From positions 1 through 60,103 of the forward strand of contig CAJFQZ010000006.1 in assembly GCA_904419285.1 (NCBI GenBank): a DNA stretch of 60,103 nt, read 5' to 3'. Shown here piece after piece: positions 8,762-18,297 of this stretch; position 1 is the first letter of the stretch, and the number at the start of each line of letters is the position of its first letter. A program made the translations under genes and the position numbers. Below the pieces are notes generated by a model. It was not told the DNA's origin and ran no database searches. It worked only from the letters and a program-made list of their open reading frames with translations. Source of the stretch: Lachnospiraceae bacterium UBA1818 (GTDB taxonomy: Bacteria > Bacillota > Clostridia > Lachnospirales > Lachnospiraceae).

Positions 8762-10006
8762 ATGAAATTTAAACTGACTTCACTGGAGAAGAAATGGGTG
8801 CTGTACGATGTGGGAAATTCGGCCTTTACCATGATGGTGTCCACCATATTCCCCATCTACTTTAACTATCTGGCGGGAAATGCCGGGATTTCAGATGTGG
8901 ATTACCTGGCTTACTGGGGATATGCTACATCCGTCTGTACACTGCTTGTGGCGGTCCTGGGACCGACGCTGGGCGCTGTGGCGGATACGAAGAATTTTAA
9001 GAAGATCGTCTTCTCGACGGCTATGGGAGTGGGAGTGCTGGGATGTATCGTGCTCGGGTTCCTGTCTTCCTGGATCTGGTTTTTGGGCATTTTCGTTCTG
9101 GCAAAAACGGGATATTCGGCGAGCCTGGTCTTTTATGACGCCATGCTCACGGACGTTACGGAGCCGGACCGCATGGATGCTGTTTCGTCCCACGGATATG
9201 CGTGGGGATATATCGGCAGCTGCATCCCGTTTGTCATCAGTCTTGTGATCGTGCTCGGCGCGGGAAACATCGGAATCAGCATGCAGACGTCTATGATCCT
9301 GGCGTTTCTGATCACGGCGCTGTGGTGGCTGTTTTCAGCGGTACCGCTTCTGCGCTCTTATAAGCAGAGGTATTTCTCCGAAGCGGGAGAGCATGTCATC
9401 CGTAACAGCTTTGTGAGGCTGGGCCATACTTTTAAGGAACTCGTGAAGGAAAAACATATCTTTGTGTTTCTCCTGGCATTTTTCTTTTACATTGACGGAG
9501 TGTATACAGTCATCGATATGGCGACAGCTTACGGGCAGGCGCTGGGACTGGACAGTACGGGGCTTCTGCTGGCACTGCTCGTGACGCAGATCGTGGCGTT
9601 CCCGTCAGTGCTGATTTTCGGAAGGCTTGTGAAGAAGGTAAAGCCGGAGACGATCATTACGATCTGCATTGCGGCATACTTCTGCATCGCAGTCTATGCA
9701 TACTGGCTGGATACACAGCTTGATTTCTGGATCCTGGCTGTCATGGTGGGAATATTTCAGGGAACCATCCAGGCGCTTTCCAGATCCTATTTCGCCAAGA
9801 TCATCCCGGCGGAAAAATCCGGAGAGTATTTCGGGATCTATGACATCTGCGGAAAAGGTGCGTCGGTCGTCGGAACCGCGCTTGTGTCTTTCCTGAGTCA
9901 GGCGACGGGAAGTATCAATATCGGAGTCAGCGCGCTGTCAGTGATGTTCCTTGTGGGCCTGCTGCTCTTCAGGACAGCGGCGAAGATGAGCGCGGCGAGA
10001 TCATAG
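8762..10006 (+). CDS. MFS transporter, UMF1/Atg22-like
   Basis: A 414-residue polytopic membrane protein with about 12 hydrophobic helices. The N-terminus (KKWVLYDVGNSAFTMMVSTI) and the loop ALSRSYFAKIIPAEKSGEYFGIYD are characteristic of the UMF1 branch of the major facilitator superfamily. The substrate is unknown; relatives are described only as permeases related to the yeast vacuolar effluxer Atg22. An in-frame TTG at 8756 is five bases from AAGGAG and ATG 8762 is eleven; ATG is preferred by codon, but the choice is not certain. The ABC ATPase gene follows after 24 bases, so the genes may form one operon. Confidence 0.88.
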   Translation: MKFKLTSLEKKWVLYDVGNSAFTMMVSTIFPIYFNYLAGNAGISDVDYLAYWGYATSVCTLLVAVLGPTLGAVADTKNFKKIVFSTAMGVGVLGCIVLGFLSSWIWFLGIFVLAKTGYSASLVFYDAMLTDVTEPDRMDAVSSHGYAWGYIGSCIPFVISLVIVLGAGNIGISMQTSMILAFLITALWWLFSAVPLLRSYKQRYFSEAGEHVIRNSFVRLGHTFKELVKEKHIFVFLLAFFFYIDGVYTVIDMATAYGQALGLDSTGLLLALLVTQIVAFPSVLIFGRLVKKVKPETIITICIAAYFCIAVYAYWLDTQLDFWILAVMVGIFQGTIQALSRSYFAKIIPAEKSGEYFGIYDICGKGASVVGTALVSFLSQATGSINIGVSALSVMFLVGLLLFRTAAKMSAARS

Positions 10007-10030
10007 TTTGGAAGACCGGGAGAGTGAAAG

Positions 10031-10735
10031 ATGGAAGAGTTTGTCAAACTGCAGGATATTACTAAGATCTATAAGATGGGAGAGGTGGAGATCCGCGCCG
10101 CGGACAGGATCAGCTTCGCCATAAACAAAGGAGAGTTTGTGGTGATCGTCGGTCCCAGCGGCGCCGGAAAAACGACCGTGCTGAATATACTGGGAGGCAT
10201 GGATACCGCGACCAGCGGAAAGCTGATCGTGGATGGAGAGGATATCACAGCATACAATGCGAAGCAGCTTACAGGATACAGGAGAGAGGATATCGGGTTT
10301 GTATTTCAGTTCTATAACCTGGTGCCGAACCTGACTGCGCTGGAGAACGTGGAACTGGCGCTGCAGATCTGCAGAGACCCGCTGGACGCAAGAGAAGTCA
10401 TGGAAGAGGTAGGGCTTGGGGACAGGCTGGATAATTTTCCCGCACAGCTCTCGGGCGGGGAACAGCAGCGGGTATCCATTGCAAGAGCGCTGGCAAAGAA
10501 TCCGAAGCTGCTGCTCTGCGATGAGCCGACAGGCGCACTCGACTATAATACCGGAAAGGCGATACTGAAGCTGCTACAGAATATGTGCAGGGAGAGGGGG
10601 ATGACAGTTATCGTCATCACGCACAATCAGGCGCTCGCGCCGATGGCGGACAGACTGATACATATCAAGAACGGACAGGTTTCAAAGATGGAACTGAATG
10701 AAAATCCGATGTCTATTGACGAGATAGAATGGTAA
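10031..10735 (+). CDS. ABC transporter ATP-binding protein, MacB/LolD type
   Basis: A 234-residue ATPase with Walker A GPSGAGKT (about 42-49), Q loop, signature LSGGEQQR (about 141-148) and Walker [13 protein letters not shown]. The sequence [20 protein letters not shown] is typical of the LolD/MacB/FtsE group, which powers FtsX-fold permeases that act by mechanotransmission rather than by a transport channel. The permease gene starts ten bases after the stop, so the two form a functional pair. Substrate unknown. Confidence 0.93.
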   Translation: MEEFVKLQDITKIYKMGEVEIRAADRISFAINKGEFVVIVGPSGAGKTTVLNILGGMDTATSGKLIVDGEDITAYNAKQLTGYRREDIGFVFQFYNLVPNLTALENVELALQICRDPLDAREVMEEVGLGDRLDNFPAQLSGGEQQRVSIARALAKNPKLLLCDEPTGALDYNTGKAILKLLQNMCRERGMTVIVITHNQALAPMADRLIHIKNGQVSKMELNENPMSIDEIEW

Positions 10736-10744
10736 GGTGAGTCA

Positions 10745-13700
10745 ATGGGAAAAAAGGCATTAAGAAAAGATTTTTATATGGAGATCCGGCGCAGTCTCGG
10801 ACGGTTCCTTTCCATCTTCTTCATCGTGGCGATCGGCGTTGCATTTTTCTCCGGGATCCGGTCGTCGGAGCCGGATATGCGGTTTTCCGGAGACGCATAT
10901 TTTGACAAGAAAAATCTCATGGATATCGAAGTGATCAGCACAATGGGGCTTACGGATGACGACGTCAGTGCGATTGAGGCTGTGGATGGCATAGAAAAGG
11001 CAGAGGGCGGATATTCCGTGGATGCGCTCTGCACGGAGGGGGATAATCAGATCGTTGTCCATGTGATGTCCATACTGCCTTCCATGAATGAGGTCCAGCT
11101 GGAAGAGGGGCGTCTGCCGGAGGCGGAAGATGAGTGCGCCATTGATGTGGATTATCTGGATGAGAGTGATCTGGAGATCGGAGATACGATCACTCTGACC
11201 AGCGGAACGGATGATGAAATCACAGATTCGCTCAAGAGTGATACCTTTACGATCGTGGGGGCGGTGAGCAGCCCGGTTTACATCGCGTTTCAGAGAGGCA
11301 GCACTACGATCGGAAACGGAAGCATCAGTGCATTTATCGCTGTTCCGGAGGAGAGCTTTTCGCTGGAAGTGTATACAGAGATCTATGCCCAGGTCGAGGG
11401 CGCAAAGGAGCTGACTGCCTTCACGTCTGCCTATGACGACCGGATCGGAGAAGTCATGGACAATGTGGAAGCGATCAGGACCGGGCGCGAGGATGCCCGG
11501 TATGATGAGGTTGTGGAAGAAGCCAATGAGGCGCTCGATGATGCAAGGCAGGAAGTGGCTGATGCAGAGAAGGAGCTGGCGGACGGAAAGTCGGAAGCGG
11601 AACAGGAGCTTGCGGATGCCAGAAAGAAACTGGAAGATGCACAGGCAGAGATCGACAGCGGGAAAAAGGAACTTGAAGATTCCAGAGCACAGATGGAATC
11701 CTCCCGGCAGGAGCTGACGGACCGGCAGGCAGAATTGGATCAGGCGTCAGAAGAGCTGAATGCGGGGATCGATACGCTCAATGAAAACATCGATGCCCTC
11801 AATCAGGCGAAGGAGCAGTATAATGCGCTTGCTGCCAGCGGGAAGACAGATGATGTTACGAGCGCCGCGATGAATGCACTTTACGCGCAGATCCAGCAGG
11901 GAGAGGCATCGATCGCGGATGCACAGGCTCAGATCGAAGCCTCGCGTGCCCAGATTGAATCAGGGCAGGCTCAGATCAATGCAGGATGGGAGCAGATCGA
12001 GTCGGGCGAGAGCCGGATCTCGGAAGCAGAAGCGGAACTTGCCTCTGCCGAGCAGGAACTCGCGGACGGATGGACAGAGTATTATGACGGTGAACGCGAG
12101 GCCCAGGAGGAAATCGCAGACGGCGAACAGAAGATTGCGGACGCGAAGCAGGAACTTGCAGATGCGGAGAAAGAAATTGAGGATATTGACCGTCCGGAAT
12201 GGTATATCTATGACCGGAGTAATTTGACAGAGTACACAGGTTACGGTGACAATGCGGACCGGATGCGTGCGATCGGGGAAGTGTTCCCTGTCCTGTTTTT
12301 CCTTGTGGCGGCTCTGATCAGCCTTACTACAATGACCCGTATGGTGGAGGAGCAGAGGACACAGATCGGAACACTGAAGGCTCTGGGGTATGAGCGGCAT
12401 TCGATCGCCGCAAAATATCTGGGATATGCTCTCCTGGCGACCGTGGCGGGAAGCGTTTTCGGAATCCTGTTCGGGGAGAAGGTGCTTCCGTACATTATCA
12501 TAACTGCTTATGGTATCATGTACAGACATATGCATGAGATCATGGTGCCCTATAACATAGAATACGGTTTGATGGCATCGCTTGCAGCGCTCGCATGTAC
12601 ACTGATCGCCACATTCTTTTCCTGCTTTAAGGAACTGAAGGAACAGGCGGCAGAACTGATGAGGCCGCCCACGCCGAAGCAGGGACAGAGAGTATTCCTG
12701 GAGAGGATCGGCTTCATCTGGAAGCGCCTCAACTTTTCCTGGAAAGCCACGGTGCGCAATATTGTGAGATATAAGAAGCGGTTTTTCATGACCATTTTCG
12801 GAATCGGAGGATGCATGGCGCTGATGCTCGTCGGATTCGGGCTGAAGGATTCTATCTTTGCCATTGCGGTCCTTCAGTATGATGAGATCCAGCAGTATGA
12901 CGGCAACGTTATCCTCAACGAGGATGCGGACGAGGAAGAAAAGTCTGCGGTATATGACACACTGCAGAAAGAGGATGGAATCGAAGGGGCGGCGGAAAGC
13001 CTGCTTGTTCAGATCATGATCGGAAACGGAGAGGAATGGAACGATGTATATCTCAATGTGCCGGAAGATGTGGAGAGCTTTCCTGATTTTGTCGTACTGA
13101 GGAACCGGATCACAAATGAAGAGTATTTTCTCGATGATAACGGGGTAGTGCTCACGGAGAAGATGGCGAAAGAACTCGGCGTCGAAGCGGGAGATACGAT
13201 CACGATCCGGGATGAGGAAAAAGGGGATCTGGATGTTAAGGTGGAGGAGATCTGTGAGAATTATATGCTCCACTATGTGTATATGACCCCTTCGCTGTAT
13301 GAGAAGCTGTACGGAGAAGCGCCGGAATATAACTGTGTGTATTACAGGACAGTGGACCGTACAACGGAAGAGGCGGAAGCGATCGGTGAAGATATCCTGA
13401 AGCTGCCCGGGGCGCTGAGCGTGAGCTACACAACAGACCTGAAGCAGCAGGTGGACGACATGCTGGAAAGTCTGGATATCGTGATCGTGGTTCTGATCAT
13501 ATCGGCCGGTATGCTGGCGTTCGTTGTGCTGTATAATCTGAACAATATTAACATCACCGAGCGCAAGAGAGAGCTTGCTACACTGAAAGTGCTGGGATTT
13601 TACAACAACGAGGTGTGTGCATATGTGTACCGGGAAAATATTATCCTGACACTCATCGGGGCGCTGTTCGGGATGGTACTGGGGAAGATCCTCCATCAGT

Positions 13701-13873
13701 TCGTTATCGTGACAGTGGAGATCGAGTCAGTCATGTTCGGAAGAAATATCGATGTCAGCAGTTTCGTATACGGATTTCTGCTCACGATCGCATTTTCCTG
13801 TATCGTGAACGGTGCGATGTATTTTAAACTGAAGAAGATCAATATGGTAGAATCGCTGAAAAGCGTAGAGTAG
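10745..13873 (+). CDS. FtsX-fold ABC permease with long extracellular coiled coil
   Basis: A 1042-residue membrane protein. A first membrane helix (about 18-36) is followed by an extracytoplasmic domain (about 45-250) and a long Ala/Glu/Gln-rich coiled coil (about 250-490, with repeats such as ADAQAQIEASRAQIESG and DAEKELADGK). A first FtsX block of membrane helices (about 515-635) and a second (about 690-715 and 910-1035) then flank another extracellular domain. The duplicated FtsX core and the partner ATPase make it a type VII (MacB-like) exporter or envelope machine. The coiled coil recalls a tethering stalk that could reach through the wall. A terminator follows 29 bases after the stop. 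Substrate not known. Confidence 0.9.
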   Translation: MGKKALRKDFYMEIRRSLGRFLSIFFIVAIGVAFFSGIRSSEPDMRFSGDAYFDKKNLMDIEVISTMGLTDDDVSAIEAVDGIEKAEGGYSVDALCTEGDNQIVVHVMSILPSMNEVQLEEGRLPEAEDECAIDVDYLDESDLEIGDTITLTSGTDDEITDSLKSDTFTIVGAVSSPVYIAFQRGSTTIGNGSISAFIAVPEESFSLEVYTEIYAQVEGAKELTAFTSAYDDRIGEVMDNVEAIRTGREDARYDEVVEEANEALDDARQEVADAEKELADGKSEAEQELADARKKLEDAQAEIDSGKKELEDSRAQMESSRQELTDRQAELDQASEELNAGIDTLNENIDALNQAKEQYNALAASGKTDDVTSAAMNALYAQIQQGEASIADAQAQIEASRAQIESGQAQINAGWEQIESGESRISEAEAELASAEQELADGWTEYYDGEREAQEEIADGEQKIADAKQELADAEKEIEDIDRPEWYIYDRSNLTEYTGYGDNADRMRAIGEVFPVLFFLVAALISLTTMTRMVEEQRTQIGTLKALGYERHSIAAKYLGYALLATVAGSVFGILFGEKVLPYIIITAYGIMYRHMHEIMVPYNIEYGLMASLAALACTLIATFFSCFKELKEQAAELMRPPTPKQGQRVFLERIGFIWKRLNFSWKATVRNIVRYKKRFFMTIFGIGGCMALMLVGFGLKDSIFAIAVLQYDEIQQYDGNVILNEDADEEEKSAVYDTLQKEDGIEGAAESLLVQIMIGNGEEWNDVYLNVPEDVESFPDFVVLRNRITNEEYFLDDNGVVLTEKMAKELGVEAGDTITIRDEEKGDLDVKVEEICENYMLHYVYMTPSLYEKLYGEAPEYNCVYYRTVDRTTEEAEAIGEDILKLPGALSVSYTTDLKQQVDDMLESLDIVIVVLIISAGMLAFVVLYNLNNINITERKRELATLKVLGFYNNEVCAYVYRENIILTLIGALFGMVLGKILHQFVIVTVEIESVMFGRNIDVSSFVYGFLLTIAFSCIVNGAMYFKLKKINMVESLKSVE

Positions 13874-13902
13874 CGGGATTCTGGTACAACAGGAGAGCCC
13901 GG

Positions 13903-13949
13903 AGCGTGCGGAACGTGTTTCTGTGGAAATGCATTCCGCACGCTTTTTA
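13903..13949 (+). terminator. Terminator after the ABC permease
   Basis: AGCGTGCGGAA (13903-13913) pairs with TTCCGCACGCT (13934-13944), followed by TTTTT. Confidence 0.88.
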
Positions 13950-13956
13950 TGCGGCG

Positions 13957-14001
13957 AAAAGTAAGAGGCTGTTCCCGGCAGAGAACTTGACAGCCTCTTA
14001 C
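13957..14001 (-). terminator. Terminator of pyrC
   Basis: GTAAGAGGCTGT (13961-13972) pairs perfectly with ACAGCCTCTTAC (13990-14001); on the minus strand TTTT follows. It lies 43 bases after the dihydroorotase stop. Confidence 0.82.
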
Positions 14002-14043
14002 GATCAACGGATTTGTCTTTGGGCATTTCCCGTGAACTGCCGC

Positions 14044-15306
14044 TCAGTCATGGTATACGATCTCGCCGCCGCAGATCGTGAATTTGACTTTTCCGAAGAG
14101 TTCCTCTCCTGTGAAGGGGGAGTTGGAAGAAAGGGAGGCATATTCCGTCGGAGTCCATCGTTCCTCAGGATCGAAAAGAATGAGGTCGGCGGCTCTTCCT
14201 TCTTTCAGTTCTCCGCTCGGCAGGTGATACAGCCTTGCCGGGTTGACAGTCATCTTTTCCAGCAGCTGCATCAGGGACAGATGGCCCGGACGGACAAGAG
14301 AAGTGATCCCCAGCGCCAGGGATGTCTCAAGTCCGATGATCCCGCTGGGCGCGGCTGTGATGGAGCGCTCTTTCTCTTCACGGCTGTGGGGCGCGTGATC
14401 CGTGGCAATGATGTCGATCGTTCCGTCCGCCAGTCCGGCGATGATCGCCTGCCGGTCTTCTTCTGTACGGAGCGGCGGGTTCATTTTCGCCAGAGTTCCG
14501 TGTTTCAGGACTGCCTCTTCGGTCAGAGTAAAGTGGTGAGGCGTCGCCTCTGCGTGGAGACGGGCTCCCATGGAGCGGAATGTTCGGACAAGTTCAACAG
14601 AGAGTCCGGAACTGATGTGCTGGATCACAACATCTGCCCCTGAGCGGAGCGCCAGCAGACAGTCCCTGGCGACAAGAGATTCTTCGGCAATGGACGGGGA
14701 GCCGTAGATCCCTAGTCTGTCCGAGACAGGTCCATGATTGACCCCGTTGTTCTTGATAAAGGCCGGATCTTCCTCATGCAGGCTGATCGGAAGATTAAGC
14801 CCGGCGGCCTGTTTCATCGCTTTATAGAGGAAGGCGGCGTTTCGGATCGGAATGCCATCGTCTGTGAACCCGCAGGCGCCGTTCTCAGCCAGCCCCTTCA
14901 TGTCTGTGAGTTCCTCCCCCTTCAGAGAACGGGAGACCGAAGCGGCCTGGAAAATGCGGATCTTCTCCGCTTTGGCGCGCTGCTCGATATCGAGAAGAGT
15001 CTGTGTGTTATCCACGACAGGGGATGTGTTCGCCATGCAGATGACAGATGTGAATCCGCCTTTTGCCGCTGAGAGCGCACCGGTATGAAGGGTCTCCTTG
15101 TAGGTGAATCCGGGATCACGGAAATGGACATGGGTATCGATGAGGCCCGGTGCGGCGACGAGCCCGGATGCGTCGATCACCTCTTCAGAAGCATCGGGCA
15201 GGATCTCGCTGTCGATCCTGCGGATGACTCCGTCTGCGATCCGGATATCCGCTTTCCGGGAGTCCTGCGATGCAGGATCGATCAGAAAACTGTTTTTTAT
15301 AATCAT
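14044..15306 (-). CDS. pyrC: Dihydroorotase, class I
   Basis: Dihydroorotase closes carbamoyl-aspartate to dihydroorotate, the third step of pyrimidine synthesis, in the cytoplasm. The 420-residue length and motifs are those of the zinc class I enzymes: GLIDTHVHFRDPG (residues 54-66, metal-binding His59 and His61), GFTDDG, QHISS and ATDHAPHS near residue 300. AGGAGG stands 8 bases before ATG 15306. It is a single gene here, with its own terminator and no other pyr genes around it. Clostridia sometimes have it apart from the pyr operon. Assignment over related allantoinases rests on the FRDPG motif and length. Confidence 0.93.
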   Translation of the reverse strand: MIIKNSFLIDPASQDSRKADIRIADGVIRRIDSEILPDASEEVIDASGLVAAPGLIDTHVHFRDPGFTYKETLHTGALSAAKGGFTSVICMANTSPVVDNTQTLLDIEQRAKAEKIRIFQAASVSRSLKGEELTDMKGLAENGACGFTDDGIPIRNAAFLYKAMKQAAGLNLPISLHEEDPAFIKNNGVNHGPVSDRLGIYGSPSIAEESLVARDCLLALRSGADVVIQHISSGLSVELVRTFRSMGARLHAEATPHHFTLTEEAVLKHGTLAKMNPPLRTEEDRQAIIAGLADGTIDIIATDHAPHSREEKERSITAAPSGIIGLETSLALGITSLVRPGHLSLMQLLEKMTVNPARLYHLPSGELKEGRAADLILFDPEERWTPTEYASLSSNSPFTGEELFGKVKFTICGGEIVYHD

Positions 15307-15381
15307 AACATGAAGCCTCCTTTGCTGTTGTCTGTTCTCTTAGTATACCCGTTCGGCCGGGATGGTTCAAGCGGGAGTACA

Positions 15382-15431
15382 TAAAAATACCGGGAGAGCT
15401 GCTGCCCATGTTTCCATGGAGCTCTCCCGGT
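15382..15431 (-). terminator. Terminator of the phosphofructokinase gene
   Basis: Perfect 12-bp stem ACCGGGAGAGCT (15389-15400) with AGCTCTCCCGGT (15420-15431); the minus strand continues ATTTTTATG. Confidence 0.87.
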
Positions 15432-15461
15432 GATAAATCCGGAGCGGTGTTCTCAGTCTCC

Positions 15462-16694
15462 TCAGATCTGACGGTACAGATGACGCGGTATACCGTCAAC
15501 CATGATCGGAGATACATCGCCCTGGATCAGCGGGCGTACATAGTTTACAAATTCGTCTGTCACATAGGTTCCCTCTTCGTTTACCCACTCACGCGGAACG
15601 AGCTTTTCGTCGTTAGCGATCTTGTGGACGTCCTTGACCTCTGTTCCGCACTGATATGGATCATCGGAAATCCTGTTCAGAACGACCATCTTGCCGGAAT
15701 CACCCTCGTCGGCAGCCTTCACAGCGGCGCCTCCGACCTGGGATGCCTCCAGGATATCGATACGGGATGCACAGTGGGACGCTGAACGCTGCAGTGTGCT
15801 GAGCTCGATGGCACGTGTCTTGCATCCGATCTCTCCTGCAATATAGCTTGCAAGGTAGTTAGCGGTTCCGGAGAGCTGTTTGTGGCCGAATGCGTCCACG
15901 AAATCAGTGCTCTGGCCCAGCTCGCATACATAGCGTCCGTCCGCGAGACGGATGCCTTCGGATACGGCTACGACGACGGCCGGCTTCTGGGAAAGCAGGT
16001 CCTTCACCTTATTCCCGAATGCCTCGATATCAAAGGTCAGCTCCGGCAGATAGATCAGATCAGGTCCCGGGCAGTCCTCGCCTTTGGCAAGGGCAGCGGC
16101 TCCGGTCAGCCATCCTGCGTTTCTTCCCATGATCTCTACGATAGAGACAAGTCCGTTCTTATACTCAAGACAGAAACTGTCGCGGATGATCTCCTTCACT
16201 GATGTTCCGATATATTTTGCTGCGCTGCCATATCCCGGTGTGTGATCTGTCAGCGCAAGGTCGTTGTCGATTGTCTTCGGACAGCCGATAAAGCGGGTCG
16301 GATGTCCTGTTACGATGGCATAATCAGAAAGTTTCTTGATGGTATCCATGGAGTCGTTTCCGCCGATGTAGATAAAAGCTTCGATGTTGTGCTTCTCGAG
16401 GATCGCGAAGATCTTTTCGTACACTTCTTTGTCCTCGTGGATCTCCGGCAGCTTGAAGCGGCAGGAGCCCAGGAAAGCGGCGGGAGTGCGTTTCAGCAGT
16501 TCTGAATCGAGATCACTCTTGATGTAATCTGACAGATCGATATATCTCTCCTGAAGAAGTCCCTGGATTCCGTTGAGCATTCCGTATACTTTCTGTGCTC
16601 CGCGGTCCTTGGCCGTGCGGTAAACTCCTGCCAGGCTGGAATTTATGGCTGCGGTCGGACCGCCTGACTGTCCGACAATAACGTTTCCTTTCAT
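15462..16694 (-). CDS. PPi-type 6-phosphofructokinase
   Basis: A 410-residue phosphofructokinase that interconverts fructose 6-phosphate and fructose 1,6-bisphosphate in glycolysis. GQSGGPTAAINSS (8-20) is the N-terminal phosphate loop. Two positions separate ATP from pyrophosphate users: here GGNDS (111-115) has Asp where ATP enzymes have Gly, and PKTIDND (139-145) has Lys where ATP enzymes have Gly. Both point to pyrophosphate as phosphoryl donor, which would make the step reversible and save ATP. This is family knowledge, not a measured activity. A promoter, a 100-base leader with a 5' hairpin, and a terminator make it monocistronic. A soluble pyrophosphatase that would compete for PPi is encoded at 57 kb. 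Confidence 0.93.
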   Translation of the reverse strand: MKGNVIVGQSGGPTAAINSSLAGVYRTAKDRGAQKVYGMLNGIQGLLQERYIDLSDYIKSDLDSELLKRTPAAFLGSCRFKLPEIHEDKEVYEKIFAILEKHNIEAFIYIGGNDSMDTIKKLSDYAIVTGHPTRFIGCPKTIDNDLALTDHTPGYGSAAKYIGTSVKEIIRDSFCLEYKNGLVSIVEIMGRNAGWLTGAAALAKGEDCPGPDLIYLPELTFDIEAFGNKVKDLLSQKPAVVVAVSEGIRLADGRYVCELGQSTDFVDAFGHKQLSGTANYLASYIAGEIGCKTRAIELSTLQRSASHCASRIDILEASQVGGAAVKAADEGDSGKMVVLNRISDDPYQCGTEVKDVHKIANDEKLVPREWVNEEGTYVTDEFVNYVRPLIQGDVSPIMVDGIPRHLYRQI

Positions 16695-16801
16695 ATGTGT
16701 GTTACCTCCGTTCTGTTGATTTCATGTTGACAGCAGAAGAAACGGACAAGGTACGTCTGCCCCCATGCTGTCTGCGGGAAGGAAGCCCGCTGTTAATAAC
16801 A

Positions 16802-16830
16802 GTTTAGTGCATAATTACTAATTTGTAAAT
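16802..16830 (-). promoter_or_regulatory. Promoter of the phosphofructokinase gene
   Basis: On the minus strand: TTTACA (16830-16825), 17-base spacer, TAAACT (16807-16802). The leader that follows begins with a hairpin of GCGGG and CCCGC arms close to the predicted start of transcription. Confidence 0.6.
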
Positions 16831-16896
16831 GAAAAAATATAATTTCAAGGCAAATTAACGAAAAATGGGGAGCGGAGTAAAATAATCCGGGAAAAA

Positions 16897-16905
16897 TGTT
16901 ATGAT
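16897..16905 (+). promoter_or_regulatory. Extended -10 promoter element for glf
   Basis: TGTTATGAT fits an extended -10 (TGN plus TATGAT). No good -35 is seen at 17 bases. It is 68 bases before the glf start. Confidence 0.45.
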
Positions 16906-16972
16906 AGATGAAGCTATACAAAACAGGAAAGGCGGTATGGATTATGTCTGTGCCGCAGAAAAGAGGTAAAAC

Positions 16973-18073
16973 ATGAAAAAATATGACTATCTGATCGTAG
17001 GAGCAGGGCTGTACGGGGCAGTCATGGCATTTGAACTCGGGAAAAAAGGGAAAAAATGCCTTGTGATCGACCGAAGGGACCACATTGCTGGAAATATCTA
17101 CTGCGAAGATGTCGAGGAAATCCATGTACACAAGTACGGCGCCCATATCTTCCATACGTCAGATAAAAAAATCTGGGAATACATGAATCAGTTCGCGGAG
17201 TTCAACAATTATATCAACTCTCCGGTCGCTGTCTATAAGGACGAGCTTTATAATCTGCCCTTTAATATGAATACGTTCAGCCGGATGTGGGGGATCAGGA
17301 CGCCTCAGGAAGCCAGGGAGATCATTGAGCGCCAGCGCAGAGAGACCGGAATCACGGAGCCGAAGAACCTGGAGGAACAGGCTCTCTTTCTCGGCGGAAG
17401 GGATATCTATGAGAAGCTGATCAAAGGGTATACGGAGAAACAGTGGGGAAGGAAGTGTACGGAACTGCCGGCGTTTATCATAAAGAGGCTTCCGTTCCGC
17501 TTTATCTATGACAACAACTATTTTAACGACAGATATCAGGGGATCCCGGTCGGAGGGTATACCCCGATCGTGGAGAAGATGCTTGCAGGCGCCGAGGTGC
17601 GGACCGGCGTGGATTTCTTTGAGTTCAGAAAAGAAAATCCCGACATTGCGGAAAAGATCATCTTCACAGGAATGATCGATGAATATTTCGGATACCGTCT
17701 GGGGGCGCTGGAGTACCGTTCCGTCCGTTTTGAGACAGAGGTGCTGGACTGCGAGAACTATCAGGGCAATGCTGTGGTCAACTACACGGACAGAGATGTG
17801 CCGTATACGCGTATCATCGAGCATAAGCACTTTGAGTTCGGCACGCAGGAGAAGACGGTGATCTCCAGGGAGTATTCCTCCGAGTGGAGCGTGGGAATGG
17901 AACCCTACTATCCGGTCAATGATGAGAAGAACAACGCTCTTTTTGCCGAGTATAAAAAGCTGGCGGAGAAAGAAGAGAACGTGATCTTCGGTGGAAGGCT
18001 GGGAGATTATAAGTATTATGATATGGACAAGGTTGTGGCTGCAGCACTGGCCCGCCTTGAAGAACTGGAATAA
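16973..18073 (+). CDS. glf: UDP-galactopyranose mutase
   Basis: A flavoenzyme that converts UDP-galactopyranose to UDP-galactofuranose, the donor for galactofuranose in surface polysaccharides. The 366-residue protein shows the FAD-binding GAGLYGA (9-15) near the N-terminus, CLVIDRRDHIAGN, HKYGAHIFHT, and YTEKQWG with conserved Arg residues near 175. These are all diagnostic of the prokaryotic enzyme. Length is normal. It stands alone: no glycosyltransferase or capsule genes adjoin it in this window, so the polymer that uses galactofuranose must be made elsewhere. Confidence 0.96.
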   Translation: MKKYDYLIVGAGLYGAVMAFELGKKGKKCLVIDRRDHIAGNIYCEDVEEIHVHKYGAHIFHTSDKKIWEYMNQFAEFNNYINSPVAVYKDELYNLPFNMNTFSRMWGIRTPQEAREIIERQRRETGITEPKNLEEQALFLGGRDIYEKLIKGYTEKQWGRKCTELPAFIIKRLPFRFIYDNNYFNDRYQGIPVGGYTPIVEKMLAGAEVRTGVDFFEFRKENPDIAEKIIFTGMIDEYFGYRLGALEYRSVRFETEVLDCENYQGNAVVNYTDRDVPYTRIIEHKHFEFGTQEKTVISREYSSEWSVGMEPYYPVNDEKNNALFAEYKKLAEKEENVIFGGRLGDYKYYDMDKVVAAALARLEELE

Positions 18074-18100
18074 GGCTCCGGAAGAGAACGGAGGAGAAAA

Positions 18101-18128
18101 GGGAGAAAAAGCGCTTGCTTTTTCTCCC
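18101..18128 (+). terminator. Hairpin after glf
   Basis: GGGAGAAAAAGC (18101-18112) pairs with GCTTTTTCTCCC (18117-18128) over a 4-base loop. The T run lies inside the stem and none follows, so its role as terminator is only probable. Confidence 0.5.
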
Positions 18129-18158
18129 TGATTCAAGTATGATAAAAGCACTTTCAAT

Positions 18159-18177
18159 TTTAATCATTCTGATTAAA
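18159..18177. promoter_or_regulatory. Inverted repeat upstream of the pseudokinase operon
   Basis: TTTAATCA (18159-18166), spacer TTC, TGATTAAA (18170-18177): a perfect 8-bp palindrome about 120 bases before the next gene. It could be an operator; no family match is claimed. Confidence 0.35.
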
Positions 18178-18297
18178 GTCTGAAGATCAAATTTCAACAT
18201 CAGTTTCTGATGAAATCACATGGATTGAGGAAGAACATGCACAGCGGCGGAGAGGGCGGCCGCGGAAGAAGTGCCTTGACAGCGACAGAAAAAGAAT

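Noticed and set aside
11960-13696. 578-codon minus-strand frame opposite the ABC permease
   Set aside because: His/Arg-rich composition and no motif; it mirrors the codon pattern of the real gene.
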